DNA of 33,731 bases from an uncultured bacterium (GCA_937936675.1 CALDDL010000280.1:1-33731); one strand, 5' to 3'. Counted from the first letter of the stretch, positions 1 through 8,903 are shown. Program-made: numbers and translations. The notes: a model not told the origin generated them from the letters alone.

Positions 1-1732
1 GATTAGACATAAGCTGCGCATATTGCGAAACCATTTTATAGTATTTCTGTCTTAAAGTACCAGCACTTTTTTCGATGTAAGCTTCCGCCCTTTCAATGCT
101 TTCGCTTGTGTTTTTTATCATACTTCCGAAATTTTCTTGAGCTTTAGATAAATAACCATCGCCTCCGAGATATGGAGTAACTCGGTCAACAAGAGTAGTG
201 GCGATTCCCTTTGGTGAATTGAATAAGGTTTTTACTTGGTCTAAGCTGTTTCCGATTGCTTTATCAAAACGGGAACCATCGGTTATTTCAAGACCATCAT
301 TAGAATTAAATGAAATACCAATTTTAGAAAGAGTATTTATACTAGTAGAATCGATACCATCGACAGGAGTAACAGAAAGATTCCTGAATAAACTTACAAT
401 TGAGTCGGCAGTGGCATCCGAGGCTAAAGTTCCCCTTACGCCTTCGATCGATTTCTGCTTCTCTCTTATATATGTATAAGTTTGATTAAACTTCTCAATA
501 AATTCTTGAATCTTTTCTTTGATTTTTTTTGCGTCAGTATCGACTGTAACACTTACTTCGGGATCGGAAGCTTCCATCGTGCTTTTAAGACTAATTGTAG
601 TTCCATCGACTAAATCAGAAACTATATTAGAACTACGTTCAATATTAATACCGTTAAATTCAAATTTCGAGTTGAGTATAGAAGTATCATATACAAATCC
701 GGGTGTATCTTCATCGACATCTTGGAGATAAGAGGAGCGAGATGTTCCAAGATTAAGACCCATTGAGGCTAAAGCTGATCCCCCATTTGTATCTGTCATT
801 TCAGTTAATCTATAATCATAACCCGAATTCTTTGCTGTAAATGAGAATTGAGTCTTGAGACTTTCAGGAGAAAAAACAGAAGCTGTTACTAATCCGCTTG
901 CTGCTATTCTTTTTTCGGATGTTATTCCGAGTTCGCTTAATAATGTACCGGTATCACCGCTAATTTTTAGAAAATTTGAATTGCTTACAGTATTGAATTT
1001 TAGAGAGAAATTTCCTCCGCCATCATCAACTTTTTCGGCTGAGACACCGGATATAGAGTTTACCTGCGTTACAATACTATCAATCATCTCATCATAAGTT
1101 CCGGCAGTATAATTAATTTCTGTTTCTAATCCATTTAAATTAATTTTAAATGAACCAACAGAAGCTGAAGAGCCGGAAACGGAATTTGATGAGATTGTTC
1201 CTTTATTATCCTTAATTGCAGTTTGAATCTTTTCCATTACCTTTTTATTGGTAATTACTCCTGCATCAAAATCAGCAGCTTCAAATTTTACTTCTACATT
1301 ACTGACAAGGGAATCGCCAGAACCATCCCCACCTTTAAGAGTAAAAGTGTGAGTACCGGGAACAGTTATAGCCGTGGAAGCTGCATTTAAGTCTAAATCC
1401 TTCGAGAGAACAAGATCACTTTTGGCAAGCTGATTTACACGAAGAGCAAAAGAACCGGTGGCTGATTCCGAGGATGAGGATACTTCCACAAAATCAGTTT
1501 TTGAGGATTTGCCTAATTTATAATTAAATACAGAGTTTGTGCTCGAAGTAAATGATGAAGTTACTGTTTTTAAGGAGCTTAATTTACTTATTATATCCGA
1601 ATATGAGGTATTAAGGGTTTCATAATTAGTCTTCCGAGTAGAAAGAGGTTTTACTCTTCTATTAGATTCTGCAGTCTGATATTGATTTATCAGATTATTT
1701 ATATCGGTAGCAGATAATAGTTCGGAAGCCAT
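1..1732 (-). CDS. fliD: Filament cap protein FliD (3' end outside window)
   Basis: An open frame runs from the ATG at 1732 to the left edge without a stop, giving 577 codons. It begins MASELLSATDINNLINQYQ, a normal FliD N-terminus, and the last visible residues, LRQKYYKMVSQYAQLMSN, match the FliD C-terminal helix, so only a short tail is missing. FliD caps the filament and guides flagellin folding. Position directly after fliS is the usual order. Several open frames on the plus strand across this region are antisense shadows. Confidence 0.93.
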   Translation of the reverse strand, partial: MASELLSATDINNLINQYQTAESNRRVKPLSTRKTNYETLNTSYSDIISKLSSLKTVTSSFTSSTNSVFNYKLGKSSKTDFVEVSSSSESATGSFALRVNQLAKSDLVLSKDLDLNAASTAITVPGTHTFTLKGGDGSGDSLVSNVEVKFEAADFDAGVITNKKVMEKIQTAIKDNKGTISSNSVSGSSASVGSFKINLNGLETEINYTAGTYDEMIDSIVTQVNSISGVSAEKVDDGGGNFSLKFNTVSNSNFLKISGDTGTLLSELGITSEKRIAASGLVTASVFSPESLKTQFSFTAKNSGYDYRLTEMTDTNGGSALASMGLNLGTSRSSYLQDVDEDTPGFVYDTSILNSKFEFNGINIERSSNIVSDLVDGTTISLKSTMEASDPEVSVTVDTDAKKIKEKIQEFIEKFNQTYTYIREKQKSIEGVRGTLASDATADSIVSLFRNLSVTPVDGIDSTSINTLSKIGISFNSNDGLEITDGSRFDKAIGNSLDQVKTLFNSPKGIATTLVDRVTPYLGGDGYLSKAQENFGSMIKNTSESIERAEAYIEKSAGTLRQKYYKMVSQYAQLMSN

Positions 1733-1740
1733 TTTCTTTA

Positions 1741-2076
1741 TTACCCTTTATTTAATGCAGTTACCCAAGCGTCTTTAAGTTCCATTAATACTTTAAGCAC
1801 TGCCTGTGAATTATGTTTTCTCATCTGTTCTTGACAATATTCATATAATCTCATTAATCCCATTGAAATTTCTGAAGCTTGAGGATCGCCAAAATTAAGT
1901 GAATTTATTAAAACCTGAAGTGCATCATTAGTCTTAATCATATTATCTTTTTTGCAGTTAAGAATAGCAAAATCATATATCTTAAGAATTAATTCCTCCG
2001 GTTTAGCAGAAGTAAGTTCAGTAACGAGATAAGGATTTAATTTATTATTTGGATTATAATTAGTTCCGGCGTACAT
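1741..2076 (-). CDS. fliS: Flagellin export chaperone FliS
   Basis: A 111-residue helical protein with the FliS features Y-L-x-x-E-L-T-S-A-K-P-E-E-L-I-L-K-I-Y-D-F-A, L-N-F-G-D-P-Q-A-S-E-I-S and the ending L-x-E-L-K-D-A-W. FliS binds the flagellin C-terminus and prevents premature polymerisation in the cytoplasm. No strong ribosome site precedes the ATG. It lies downstream of the flagellin terminator and 8 nt before fliD. Confidence 0.95.
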   Translation of the reverse strand: MYAGTNYNPNNKLNPYLVTELTSAKPEELILKIYDFAILNCKKDNMIKTNDALQVLINSLNFGDPQASEISMGLMRLYEYCQEQMRKHNSQAVLKVLMELKDAWVTALNKG

Positions 2077-2095
2077 TTTTCAAGACCCATTTTTA

Positions 2096-2128
2096 GTTAA
2101 TAAAAGCTCCCACTAAATGTGGGAGCTT
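2096..2128 (-). terminator. Rho-independent terminator after flagellin
   Basis: In the direction of transcription, a perfect 10-bp stem (AAGCTCCCAC / GTGGGAGCTT) with a 5-nt loop is followed by TTTTATTAAC. It sits 15 nt past the flagellin stop, in the 66-nt gap before fliS. The T-run is short, so some read-through into fliS-fliD is likely; no separate promoter for those genes was seen. Confidence 0.85.
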
Positions 2129-2142
2129 GTATAGATTCTCAA

Positions 2143-2931
2143 TTAACGGAAGAGCGATAATAATTGTTGAGGAGCTGAGTTCATCTGGGATAATTGTGCA
2201 GTAGCGATCTGGCTCTTAATTTGACCTGAAGTTGCGGTTAATTGTTCATCAACTGCATCAGCATCGAATAATTTACCAAGTGCTTCTGTGTTATTAGCCA
2301 TAGCAGATGTAACGAAAGCTTGTCTTGAATCAAGTGTCTGCAAGTTATTACCAATGTAACTGATAGCAGTTCTGATATTGCTAGCAAAAGTTGTTACTGC
2401 TGTTGACATTGAAGTTGCATCACCATTTTTTAAAGCTGTTAATGTTGTAGAATTATCACCAGCTTTAGCACCGATATTAACTGCGATAGAAGAAGAGCCT
2501 GCGCCGAATGTATTCGATGCACTTGCTAATAGATCTGTACCGTTAATTTTGGTGTTTGTTAAGATTGTATCGATTTCATCAGCTAATGTTTTTACATCGT
2601 TTTGTAAAGCAGTTTTATCTTTCAATGGATCTTTGTAATCTTCTTGTTTAGAAACAATAGAATTCAACTTATCATAAACCTGTTGTAAAGCTGATTCTGC
2701 TGTTGACAAAAAGTTTTTCGCACTGTTGATATTAGAAAGCTGTGATTTCATCTGTAAGTTTGCGCTTTCTAACTGCTTTCCTACGTTCCAACCTGAAGTA
2801 TCATCTGCTACTGAATTGATTCTGCTTCCTGTTGTTGCATTGATCTGTGCTTTTTGTGTTTGAGCATTGACCTTTGCTAATGCATTGTAAGCTGATAAAG
2901 CTCCGACGTTTGTGTTTACTGAGAATGCCAT
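2143..2931 (-). CDS. fliC: Flagellin
   Basis: A 262-residue flagellin starting at the ATG at 2931, 5 nt after GGAGGT; a longer in-frame reading from 2970 would run through the leader hairpin and is rejected. N-terminal (AFSVNTNVGALSAYNALAKV, GSRINSVADDTSGW) and C-terminal (AQLSQMNSAPQQLLSLFR) D0/D1 helices are intact. The centre is only about 60 residues, so the outer D2/D3 domains are missing, as in Bacillus Hag. It is the only flagellin in the window and has its own promoter and terminator. It is a probable partner of FliS and FliW. Confidence 0.97.
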   Translation of the reverse strand: MAFSVNTNVGALSAYNALAKVNAQTQKAQINATTGSRINSVADDTSGWNVGKQLESANLQMKSQLSNINSAKNFLSTAESALQQVYDKLNSIVSKQEDYKDPLKDKTALQNDVKTLADEIDTILTNTKINGTDLLASASNTFGAGSSSIAVNIGAKAGDNSTTLTALKNGDATSMSTAVTTFASNIRTAISYIGNNLQTLDSRQAFVTSAMANNTEALGKLFDADAVDEQLTATSGQIKSQIATAQLSQMNSAPQQLLSLFR

Positions 2932-2936
2932 AACTA

Positions 2937-2982
2937 CCTCCATGTGATTTGTTTTTAATAGGTCAAGCATCCTTGCTTGACC
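2937..2982 (-). promoter_or_regulatory. Flagellin leader with two candidate CsrA sites
   Basis: Minus-strand bases 2982-2961 form a perfect 9-bp hairpin (GGTCAAGCA / TGCTTGACC) around the loop AGGA. The loop and its closing pair read C-A-A-G-G-A-T-G, matching the CsrA consensus CARGGAUG, with GGA exposed in an ANGGAN loop. A second ANGGAN, ATGGAG, coincides with the ribosome site GGAGG (2937-2941), 5 nt before the flagellin ATG. The two GGA triplets are 31 nt apart. This is the layout of the Bacillus hag leader, where CsrA blocks ribosome loading. Confidence 0.72.
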
Positions 2983-2988
2983 CTGTTG

Positions 2989-4533
2989 TTATTGAGATTT
3001 ACTCTCACTAATATTATCGTATGCTTCGTTAAAAAGTTTAGTGCTGTTTAATATCTTTTTTTTGAGTGGTGCAATTCTTTCAATAATTTGCGGGTAGGAT
3101 TTATATTTCTCTTCTATTACTTCTATAATGCCGGCAGCTACTTCTGAATTATTTGATTGTAAATAAAACGATAGAAGATATAAGAGTTCTGCTGCATCTA
3201 AATTCTCTCTCCCTCTCTTCTCGAATATTTCAATTGCTTTCTCCACTAATCCCTTCTCCGAATATGCTTTCGCTAATTCTTTATATATACTATCTTCATT
3301 AAAATCCTTTTCCATATTCTCTAATAATTCGATTCTGAAATCAATATCTTTTAACTGCGATATTAATTTTTGGATGAATAACGAATTAAAATTATTATAG
3401 ACCGATTTGAAAACTCCATAACTAAAGCTAATCGGTTTTTTACCCGTTAATAATTGTTGTATATAAGAGATTGTTTTGTCATAATTCATTCTATGTCTTA
3501 TTTCGTGCTTTAACTCCAGCCAGAAACGGTCGAAGAACATTTTATTATTTGATAAATATGATATCAATAATCCGAAATAGATCACTTCTTCACGATTTAT
3601 TTGAATAGAAAGTGCCTCTGTATTTTTTGGAGATTTTGAGATTTCAAGAGATTTTAAAGAATACTTTATTGCCTCTTCCGTATTATTTAATCCGAATGAA
3701 ATCTTTGCAGCCAATAAATTCGAGTAAGAACTATGGTTATTTATAGTCAATGACTTTTCGATATAATTTTCTGCTACGGTAAAATTTTTCTCTTCTAATG
3801 AAATGTATGCAAGTGAGGAAGCAGCTATTGCAACATAATGACGATTAAGAGTTTTTGAATCTATTACCTTTTGGTAATACTCTTTTGCATTCTTTGAGTC
3901 ATCTAATGTTTTGTATGTATTTGCTAATTGAAAAGCATAGTAATCTGAATTGAGATCATTATATTCGGCAAGCAATATCGATAAATTCCGTAGAGCTTTT
4001 TCTTTCTTTTCTGATATATCAACGTCATAACCCAAATGATTAATTAAAATCTTAGAATTAACCATTCTATATCCACTCCGAAAGAGAGATTGAATAATCT
4101 GCTCGTGGACTTTACCTTGGAATCGGATAGATTTATGATACTTAAATAAACGGGGGTAATAGATAGAATGTGTGTTTTGAGTTGTTTGATCGGTACTTCT
4201 AACAATGCAATTAACACCAATCCTTTTATCATTGGCAATGATCATTTTAATTTCGGCAATCGATTCTTTCGTTAGTCTTTCATCCGCATCTAAATATAAT
4301 ATCCAATCGCCGGTAGTTTTTGAAAGTGCAAAATTACGTGCTGCGGCAAAATTGTTTTTCCATTCATAATCAAATATTTTTGCTTCATATCTTGCAGCAA
4401 TCTCTTTCGTCCTATCGGTGGACCCGGTATCAACCAGAATAATCTCATCGATAATACCCATAACTGAATCCAAGCATCCTTTAAGATACTTTTCTTCGTT
4501 TTTGACAATTAGAGATAGTGTAAGTCTTCCCAT
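2989..4533 (-). CDS. Family 2 glycosyltransferase with TPR repeats, likely flagellin-modifying
   Basis: A 514-residue protein. Residues 1-230 are a GT-A, family 2 domain: LTLSLIVKNEEKYL, ILVDTGSTDRT and the metal-binding D-A-D in LYLDADERL (about 82-84). Residues 230-500 are TPR-like helices, as in SunS-type and O-linked protein glycosyltransferases. No membrane helix is seen, so it acts in the cytoplasm. It is the last gene of a sigma-28 transcript and is immediately followed by flagellin, which suggests flagellin O-glycosylation before export. Its 3' end contains the flagellin promoter. Confidence 0.88.
   Translation of the reverse strand: MGRLTLSLIVKNEEKYLKGCLDSVMGIIDEIILVDTGSTDRTKEIAARYEAKIFDYEWKNNFAAARNFALSKTTGDWILYLDADERLTKESIAEIKMIIANDKRIGVNCIVRSTDQTTQNTHSIYYPRLFKYHKSIRFQGKVHEQIIQSLFRSGYRMVNSKILINHLGYDVDISEKKEKALRNLSILLAEYNDLNSDYYAFQLANTYKTLDDSKNAKEYYQKVIDSKTLNRHYVAIAASSLAYISLEEKNFTVAENYIEKSLTINNHSSYSNLLAAKISFGLNNTEEAIKYSLKSLEISKSPKNTEALSIQINREEVIYFGLLISYLSNNKMFFDRFWLELKHEIRHRMNYDKTISYIQQLLTGKKPISFSYGVFKSVYNNFNSLFIQKLISQLKDIDFRIELLENMEKDFNEDSIYKELAKAYSEKGLVEKAIEIFEKRGRENLDAAELLYLLSFYLQSNNSEVAAGIIEVIEEKYKSYPQIIERIAPLKKKILNSTKLFNEAYDNISESKSQ
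3014..3040 (-). promoter_or_regulatory. Sigma-28 promoter of the flagellin gene
   Basis: On the minus strand this reads TAAACTTT, an 11-nt spacer, then TACGATAA. It agrees with the FliA consensus at 7 of 8 and 6 of 8 positions with exact spacing. It lies inside the last codons of the glycosyltransferase gene. Transcription should start near 3007, giving a flagellin leader of about 76 nt. Confidence 0.8.
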
Positions 4534-4540
4534 AACGCTT

Positions 4541-6367
4541 TTATTTTCTTAGATAGTCAATAAATTCTTGAATTAATTTTTCTGCTTCATCTGCCAAGAT
4601 TTTTTTCTTGCTTTCTTTTTCTTTAGAAAGGTCTTCAATTTTCTGATTATAGACAGAGATACTGGAATTAAAATTATCTGCCATTAATTTTTCTTTAGTC
4701 TCAAATTCGCTTTTTATTTCTTGAATTTTCTTTCCTTTATGATTCTTAAGAGCCATAATTTTACGAGCAATTTTTTGCTTTTCATCGGCTCTCTCAATCA
4801 TTACTAATCCCGATATTATAATAGATATTAGTCCACCGATAAAAAAGCTGATTATTCCCCATTTGGCTCCTTCAAAAAGGATCATCCCTAAAATTGAATT
4901 ATATTCATTCGGATTTGAAATCATTCTATTTGAATAGCTTGAGAACCCGGCTATCAGAAATACTACTAATGCTATAATTATATTATAGGTCATATTTACA
5001 GACATAGTTTTCTGAGGATTATAACGATCCACATTCGGTAAGCTGCTGGCTCTTTCTTCTAAGAAATTAATATTATAATTCACTTCATCATCTAATTCAT
5101 TTAGTCTAGTTCTTAGTTTATCGGCATGTTTTGTCCTGAAATTTTCAAGTTCTAGCTGAATATAATTTTTTGCATCTATATTCTCTTTTATCAAATCTTC
5201 AAAAGAGATCATTGATTGCGTGATTTCACTATTTAGTTTATTTCTTTTGTTTCTGATTATGCTATCGAATATTGAATCATATTTTTTAGCAAATACTTCA
5301 CTAAGCCCTAATATAAAAGTATTCTCAGATGCGGAATGATTTTGAATAATTTTTTCTAAAAATATTATTGAATTTGATATCTCTTCGGTTACTAAATTCT
5401 CAAGTTCTTTTTTCTTTAAGATTTCGATTTTTTCTTCAATTTTCTTTAAAATATTTCCTTCCTCTCTTCGGTAGGAATGGAGTAAGGACTCAATAATATT
5501 AAGAACATGCGCAAATTCTTTTTCATAAAATACATTATAGAAAAAAGAATTTTTTAAGAAATAGCCAAGCATGCCATGATTATTGGCTGCAATAGCAACA
5601 GAAAGACGGTGGAAATCATAATCTAATACTTCTTTCAAATAATATTCGCATACATCTATCTGTTCATTTTGCACTTCTGTGAGTGCGAGATAAAACTTTG
5701 CGGTTATTCCGCCAATCTTCTTTGCGTCTAATGCTTCTTTAAAAGCTATATTTGCTAATTGGTAATCACTCTCTTTTAATGCAAGGTAACCTGAGAAAAG
5801 TTTTATAATATAATTTAATTCATTCTTTACGTTATCACTCATTCTCGAGGAAGTAATCAAGTCAAACGCATTTCTGTATAATTCTGTTGCTTTAATCGGA
5901 TTAAAGAAAGGTGTGTGATATGTATATAGTATTGCCTCGATTAATACTTTGAAAAAATTGTGTTTATATACATCACGTTCAATAAAATTGATCGTTAAAT
6001 TGGCAAAATATTCTTTTTCGTTTCTATTTTTTGAAGTTACCCATTTAGTAAAATTTTCTTTAATCGATTTATGGAGTTCCAAATACTTCGCTCTAACGAA
6101 ATGGAGTTTCATATACTCTTCGATTTGACTGAGGAGCCATGAATCATAAATGAAAAATACTGGGGCATTAGAATAAGGAATAAAAATTTCTTTTAATTCT
6201 ATCGGGACATCGAACGATAAAATCTTTATACTTTCTTTTATACTATTAATATAATCGAATTCCCCTTTGATATTTAAATCAAAATGAAATTTGCCTGACT
6301 TGAGAAATCTGCCAATCGGATTTTCTCTATCAACCGAAGTTATATTTTTATCTTCGACTTCGTACAT
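4541..6367 (-). CDS. TPR/coiled-coil membrane protein, unknown
   Basis: A 608-residue protein that I do not recognise. The N-terminal half is helical with TPR-like units around 185-265 (for example SDYQLANIAFKEALDAKK). Coiled-coil stretches follow (about 300-440). Two membrane helices lie at about 461-477 and 503-524, and a final basic coiled coil runs to the C-terminus (about 530-605). Both large parts would therefore be on the same, probably cytoplasmic, side. It sits between the PAS kinase (1-nt gap) and the glycosyltransferase (7-nt gap) in the sigma-28 operon. Confidence 0.82.
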   Translation of the reverse strand: MYEVEDKNITSVDRENPIGRFLKSGKFHFDLNIKGEFDYINSIKESIKILSFDVPIELKEIFIPYSNAPVFFIYDSWLLSQIEEYMKLHFVRAKYLELHKSIKENFTKWVTSKNRNEKEYFANLTINFIERDVYKHNFFKVLIEAILYTYHTPFFNPIKATELYRNAFDLITSSRMSDNVKNELNYIIKLFSGYLALKESDYQLANIAFKEALDAKKIGGITAKFYLALTEVQNEQIDVCEYYLKEVLDYDFHRLSVAIAANNHGMLGYFLKNSFFYNVFYEKEFAHVLNIIESLLHSYRREEGNILKKIEEKIEILKKKELENLVTEEISNSIIFLEKIIQNHSASENTFILGLSEVFAKKYDSIFDSIIRNKRNKLNSEITQSMISFEDLIKENIDAKNYIQLELENFRTKHADKLRTRLNELDDEVNYNINFLEERASSLPNVDRYNPQKTMSVNMTYNIIIALVVFLIAGFSSYSNRMISNPNEYNSILGMILFEGAKWGIISFFIGGLISIIISGLVMIERADEKQKIARKIMALKNHKGKKIQEIKSEFETKEKLMADNFNSSISVYNQKIEDLSKEKESKKKILADEAEKLIQEFIDYLRK

Positions 6368-6368
6368 A

Positions 6369-8243
6369 TTAATAATAATTTAAAAAGTTTCTTGAATCAA
6401 TTTGAGGAAATGTTATTGTAATTGATGTCCCTTTATTTTTTTCACTTTCGATTTTGAAATCACCCCCCATTAACTTCGTTAATTTAGATGCAATGGTAAG
6501 ACCTAAACCAACACCTTCATAAGGGCGAGTGTAACCTTCTATCTCCTGATTGAATGGTGCTAACACTCTTTCAATTTGACTCTTTTCAATACCGATTCCG
6601 GTATCTTTTACTATTAAGTTGACTTTTTGATCTACAATCAAAGAGCCTATATAAACGCTGCCCTGATTAGTATATTTGATTGCATTATCGATGAGGACGT
6701 CAAAAATTCTTTCTAATTTCACCCAGTCCACTTCGATCATACAATCTTCTTCACAGAGATCAATTACGAATTCGAGTTTTTTCGAACCCGCATCTTTAAT
6801 TTTTCTTTCGTACACTTGTCTTAATACTTGATTTCCATTTAGATCAACTCTTTCGATTTCTATTTCACCGGATTCAATTTGAGAAACTTCGACAAGATTA
6901 TTAAATAAAGATAACGATCGACCTAAAACTTCTTTCATCGAATCGACCATCTCTTTCAATGATTCGTAATCTTGATTTTCGATACAATCGTCAATTATTT
7001 CGGAATAACCTACGATACCATTAAAAGGGGTTCTTATTTCGTGCGAAATATTTGCTAGGAAATCTGACTTCATCTTATTTAATAGCATCTCTTTCATATA
7101 ACCTTTTTCAAGCTGGATTCTATAATTTTTTTCCTCGGTAATATCTTTCATCGTTACTATAAACATTGATGTATCGGCACTTAGCTCTAATGGAGTAGTA
7201 ATTTTACAATGATAATCCAGTTCAGCAGAATGGAGATAATCAAATTCGGAAAAAGGAGATTCGTTTTTAATCATATTCTGAATTTCTGCTTTAATTGGTA
7301 CTACTAATTTTTCCGGAAAGACTTTTGATATTTCAGCGAGGTGATATCGATCTTTATTAATATTAAAAATAATGCAAAAATTATCGTTTGCATTTTCAAA
7401 GTAATAATCATCGTTTATTTTTTTAATTATTAATAGAAGATCAGATATATTCTGAAGAATTAACTTTTGTCTTTTCTCCGATTCTTCTATTATCTGCTTT
7501 TGATAAATATATTCGGTTAGATTGCTTGCACTTAATATATAACTTGTATCAAGTTCATCATTTGTGGTAAATGGTTCTAAATTAAATTCCCAATATTCAG
7601 TAACATTTCTTTTTGAAATATTAATTAAGGATTTCCATCTTTGCTTTTTCTCAATAGCGAAATTGAGCTTTTGATGCTCCTCAAAACTTATATACTCGCG
7701 AAGTAGATCAAAAATTGTTTGGTAATAGAGACCATCAATATCTTTTGAGAATAAAGATTCAACAGTTTTGGTGGCGAATATAATGCGTTGATATTTATCG
7801 GTAATAATTATAGGAACTTTTCCATAATCGAGCGCATTATGTAAAGCTATAATTTTATCTTCAATTATTTTTCTTTGCTCGAGAGATTCAATGCTTACAA
7901 CTAAATATTGTACCGTGGCAATTATTACTCTTTCAATCCATACGTTGCAAAGACAGGTATCTTTAGTATCAGCAATATTTAAAAGGACTTCAGAAGAAAA
8001 ATTCTTGAATGATTTTTCTGAAAATCCTTTTACTAACATCAAGAGTTCGGCATTTGGATGTAACTTATGAATACTATCCGAAATTCCAAGCCTGAAAATT
8101 CGACTAAAAGTTTCATTAGCATAAATAATATCCAAATTGCTATTAAATATAACAACCGACTTATTATCAGGCAGTTCTTTATAACTGCTGAGTTCAGTTA
8201 GCGAACTGCCATTTCCTCCGTACAAATCATAATTATTTTGCAT
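6369..8243 (-). CDS. Soluble three-PAS sensor histidine kinase
   Basis: A 624-residue kinase without membrane segments. PAS-like domains span roughly 25-120, 135-245 and 255-372. The DHp domain has an intact H-box, KSDFLANISHEIRTPFNGI, with His401. The ATPase domain has the N-box DVLIDNAIKYT, the G1 box KDTGIGI and the G2 box GVGLGLTIASKL. All catalytic features are present, unlike the GAF pseudokinase upstream. Candidate acceptors are the three receivers encoded just upstream. Expression from the sigma-28 promoter at 8904-8930 makes this a late flagellar-class sensor. Confidence 0.93.
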   Translation of the reverse strand: MQNNYDLYGGNGSSLTELSSYKELPDNKSVVIFNSNLDIIYANETFSRIFRLGISDSIHKLHPNAELLMLVKGFSEKSFKNFSSEVLLNIADTKDTCLCNVWIERVIIATVQYLVVSIESLEQRKIIEDKIIALHNALDYGKVPIIITDKYQRIIFATKTVESLFSKDIDGLYYQTIFDLLREYISFEEHQKLNFAIEKKQRWKSLINISKRNVTEYWEFNLEPFTTNDELDTSYILSASNLTEYIYQKQIIEESEKRQKLILQNISDLLLIIKKINDDYYFENANDNFCIIFNINKDRYHLAEISKVFPEKLVVPIKAEIQNMIKNESPFSEFDYLHSAELDYHCKITTPLELSADTSMFIVTMKDITEEKNYRIQLEKGYMKEMLLNKMKSDFLANISHEIRTPFNGIVGYSEIIDDCIENQDYESLKEMVDSMKEVLGRSLSLFNNLVEVSQIESGEIEIERVDLNGNQVLRQVYERKIKDAGSKKLEFVIDLCEEDCMIEVDWVKLERIFDVLIDNAIKYTNQGSVYIGSLIVDQKVNLIVKDTGIGIEKSQIERVLAPFNQEIEGYTRPYEGVGLGLTIASKLTKLMGGDFKIESEKNKGTSITITFPQIDSRNFLNYY

Positions 8244-8252
8244 AAAATTATC

Positions 8253-8885
8253 TTAGCGTATTTGGATACTTTTGATCATTAATGATTTTCCAATGTTGGC
8301 TCTTCCGTTTGCCGAATATTTAAACATCATTAATTTCTCAAGAAATTGGATTAAACAACTATTTATATAATTAAATTCTTTTGTAAGCCTTTTTTGATGA
8401 TCAACAAATAAAGATTCTATTACATGTAAATCCGTAATAATATTCGGCTTTTTAATGCTTATAAAATTAAATTGTTCTATGAATCTATTTAATCCATCAA
8501 GATTAATCGGAGCTTGATCATCTACTGAATTAATTGGTGCTTCAAGAAATAATGTTATAATCAGTTCAGTGGTATAGCCGCTTAATTGTTTTGTAATCTT
8601 ATAATCAATTACAGGAATCTGATTAATCTGAAAAGCACTTAGGATAACCTCAAACAAGAAATCCTCTATTTCAAAGTCTAATTCAATTTTATCGTTATTT
8701 TTTTTAAGTTTTTTAACTTTCCAGCCAAATATGGAAAGGAGTGATATAGCAGGCGAGATACTAATAGAATCATTACCTGAAGTGTGTTCAAAAGAAAATG
8801 TCATCATCCTTTTGAATTGCTTCGGGTTCCCTGCGGATCTTCGATAATCAGATCCGGGAGCAATATTTACTATCTTTTCTAACAT
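8253..8885 (-). CDS. Unknown 210-residue protein, first gene of sigma-28 operon
   Basis: I do not recognise this protein. It is soluble and alpha/beta-like, without signal peptide or membrane helix. The middle (about residues 65-120) looks like alternating strands (KIELDFEIEDFLFEVILSAF, ELIITLFLEAP), and the C-terminal 60 residues are helical with DHQKRLTKEFNYINSCLIQF. A ribosome site (AGGAGAAGG) precedes the ATG, and a sigma-28 promoter lies just upstream. The PAS kinase follows after 9 nt, so a role as partner or input of that kinase is possible but unproven. Confidence 0.78.
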   Translation of the reverse strand: MLEKIVNIAPGSDYRRSAGNPKQFKRMMTFSFEHTSGNDSISISPAISLLSIFGWKVKKLKKNNDKIELDFEIEDFLFEVILSAFQINQIPVIDYKITKQLSGYTTELIITLFLEAPINSVDDQAPINLDGLNRFIEQFNFISIKKPNIITDLHVIESLFVDHQKRLTKEFNYINSCLIQFLEKLMMFKYSANGRANIGKSLMIKSIQIR

Positions 8886-8903
8886 ACCTTCTCCTATACG
8901 GTA

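Noticed and set aside
198..1097. Several open frames on the plus strand (198-479, 519-731, 855-1097)
   Set aside because: They lie antisense within the continuous fliD frame, have no recognisable domain and follow its codon pattern.
2932..2970. N-terminal extension of flagellin
   Set aside because: It runs through the leader hairpin and ribosome site; MAFSVNTN is the normal flagellin start.
2961..2982. Leader hairpin read as a terminator for the glycosyltransferase operon
   Set aside because: In the transcribed direction it is followed by TATTAAAAAC, not a T-run, and its loop fits CsrA; attenuation remains possible but is less likely.
7795..7821. Partial sigma-28 match inside the PAS kinase gene
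   Set aside because: The -10 CGATAA is present but the -35 reads AAAAG; chance match in AT-rich coding sequence.
8689..8715. CGATAA with an upstream TAAAA inside the 210-residue gene
   Set aside because: It lies in a poly-A lysine-rich stretch and the -35 is not specific.
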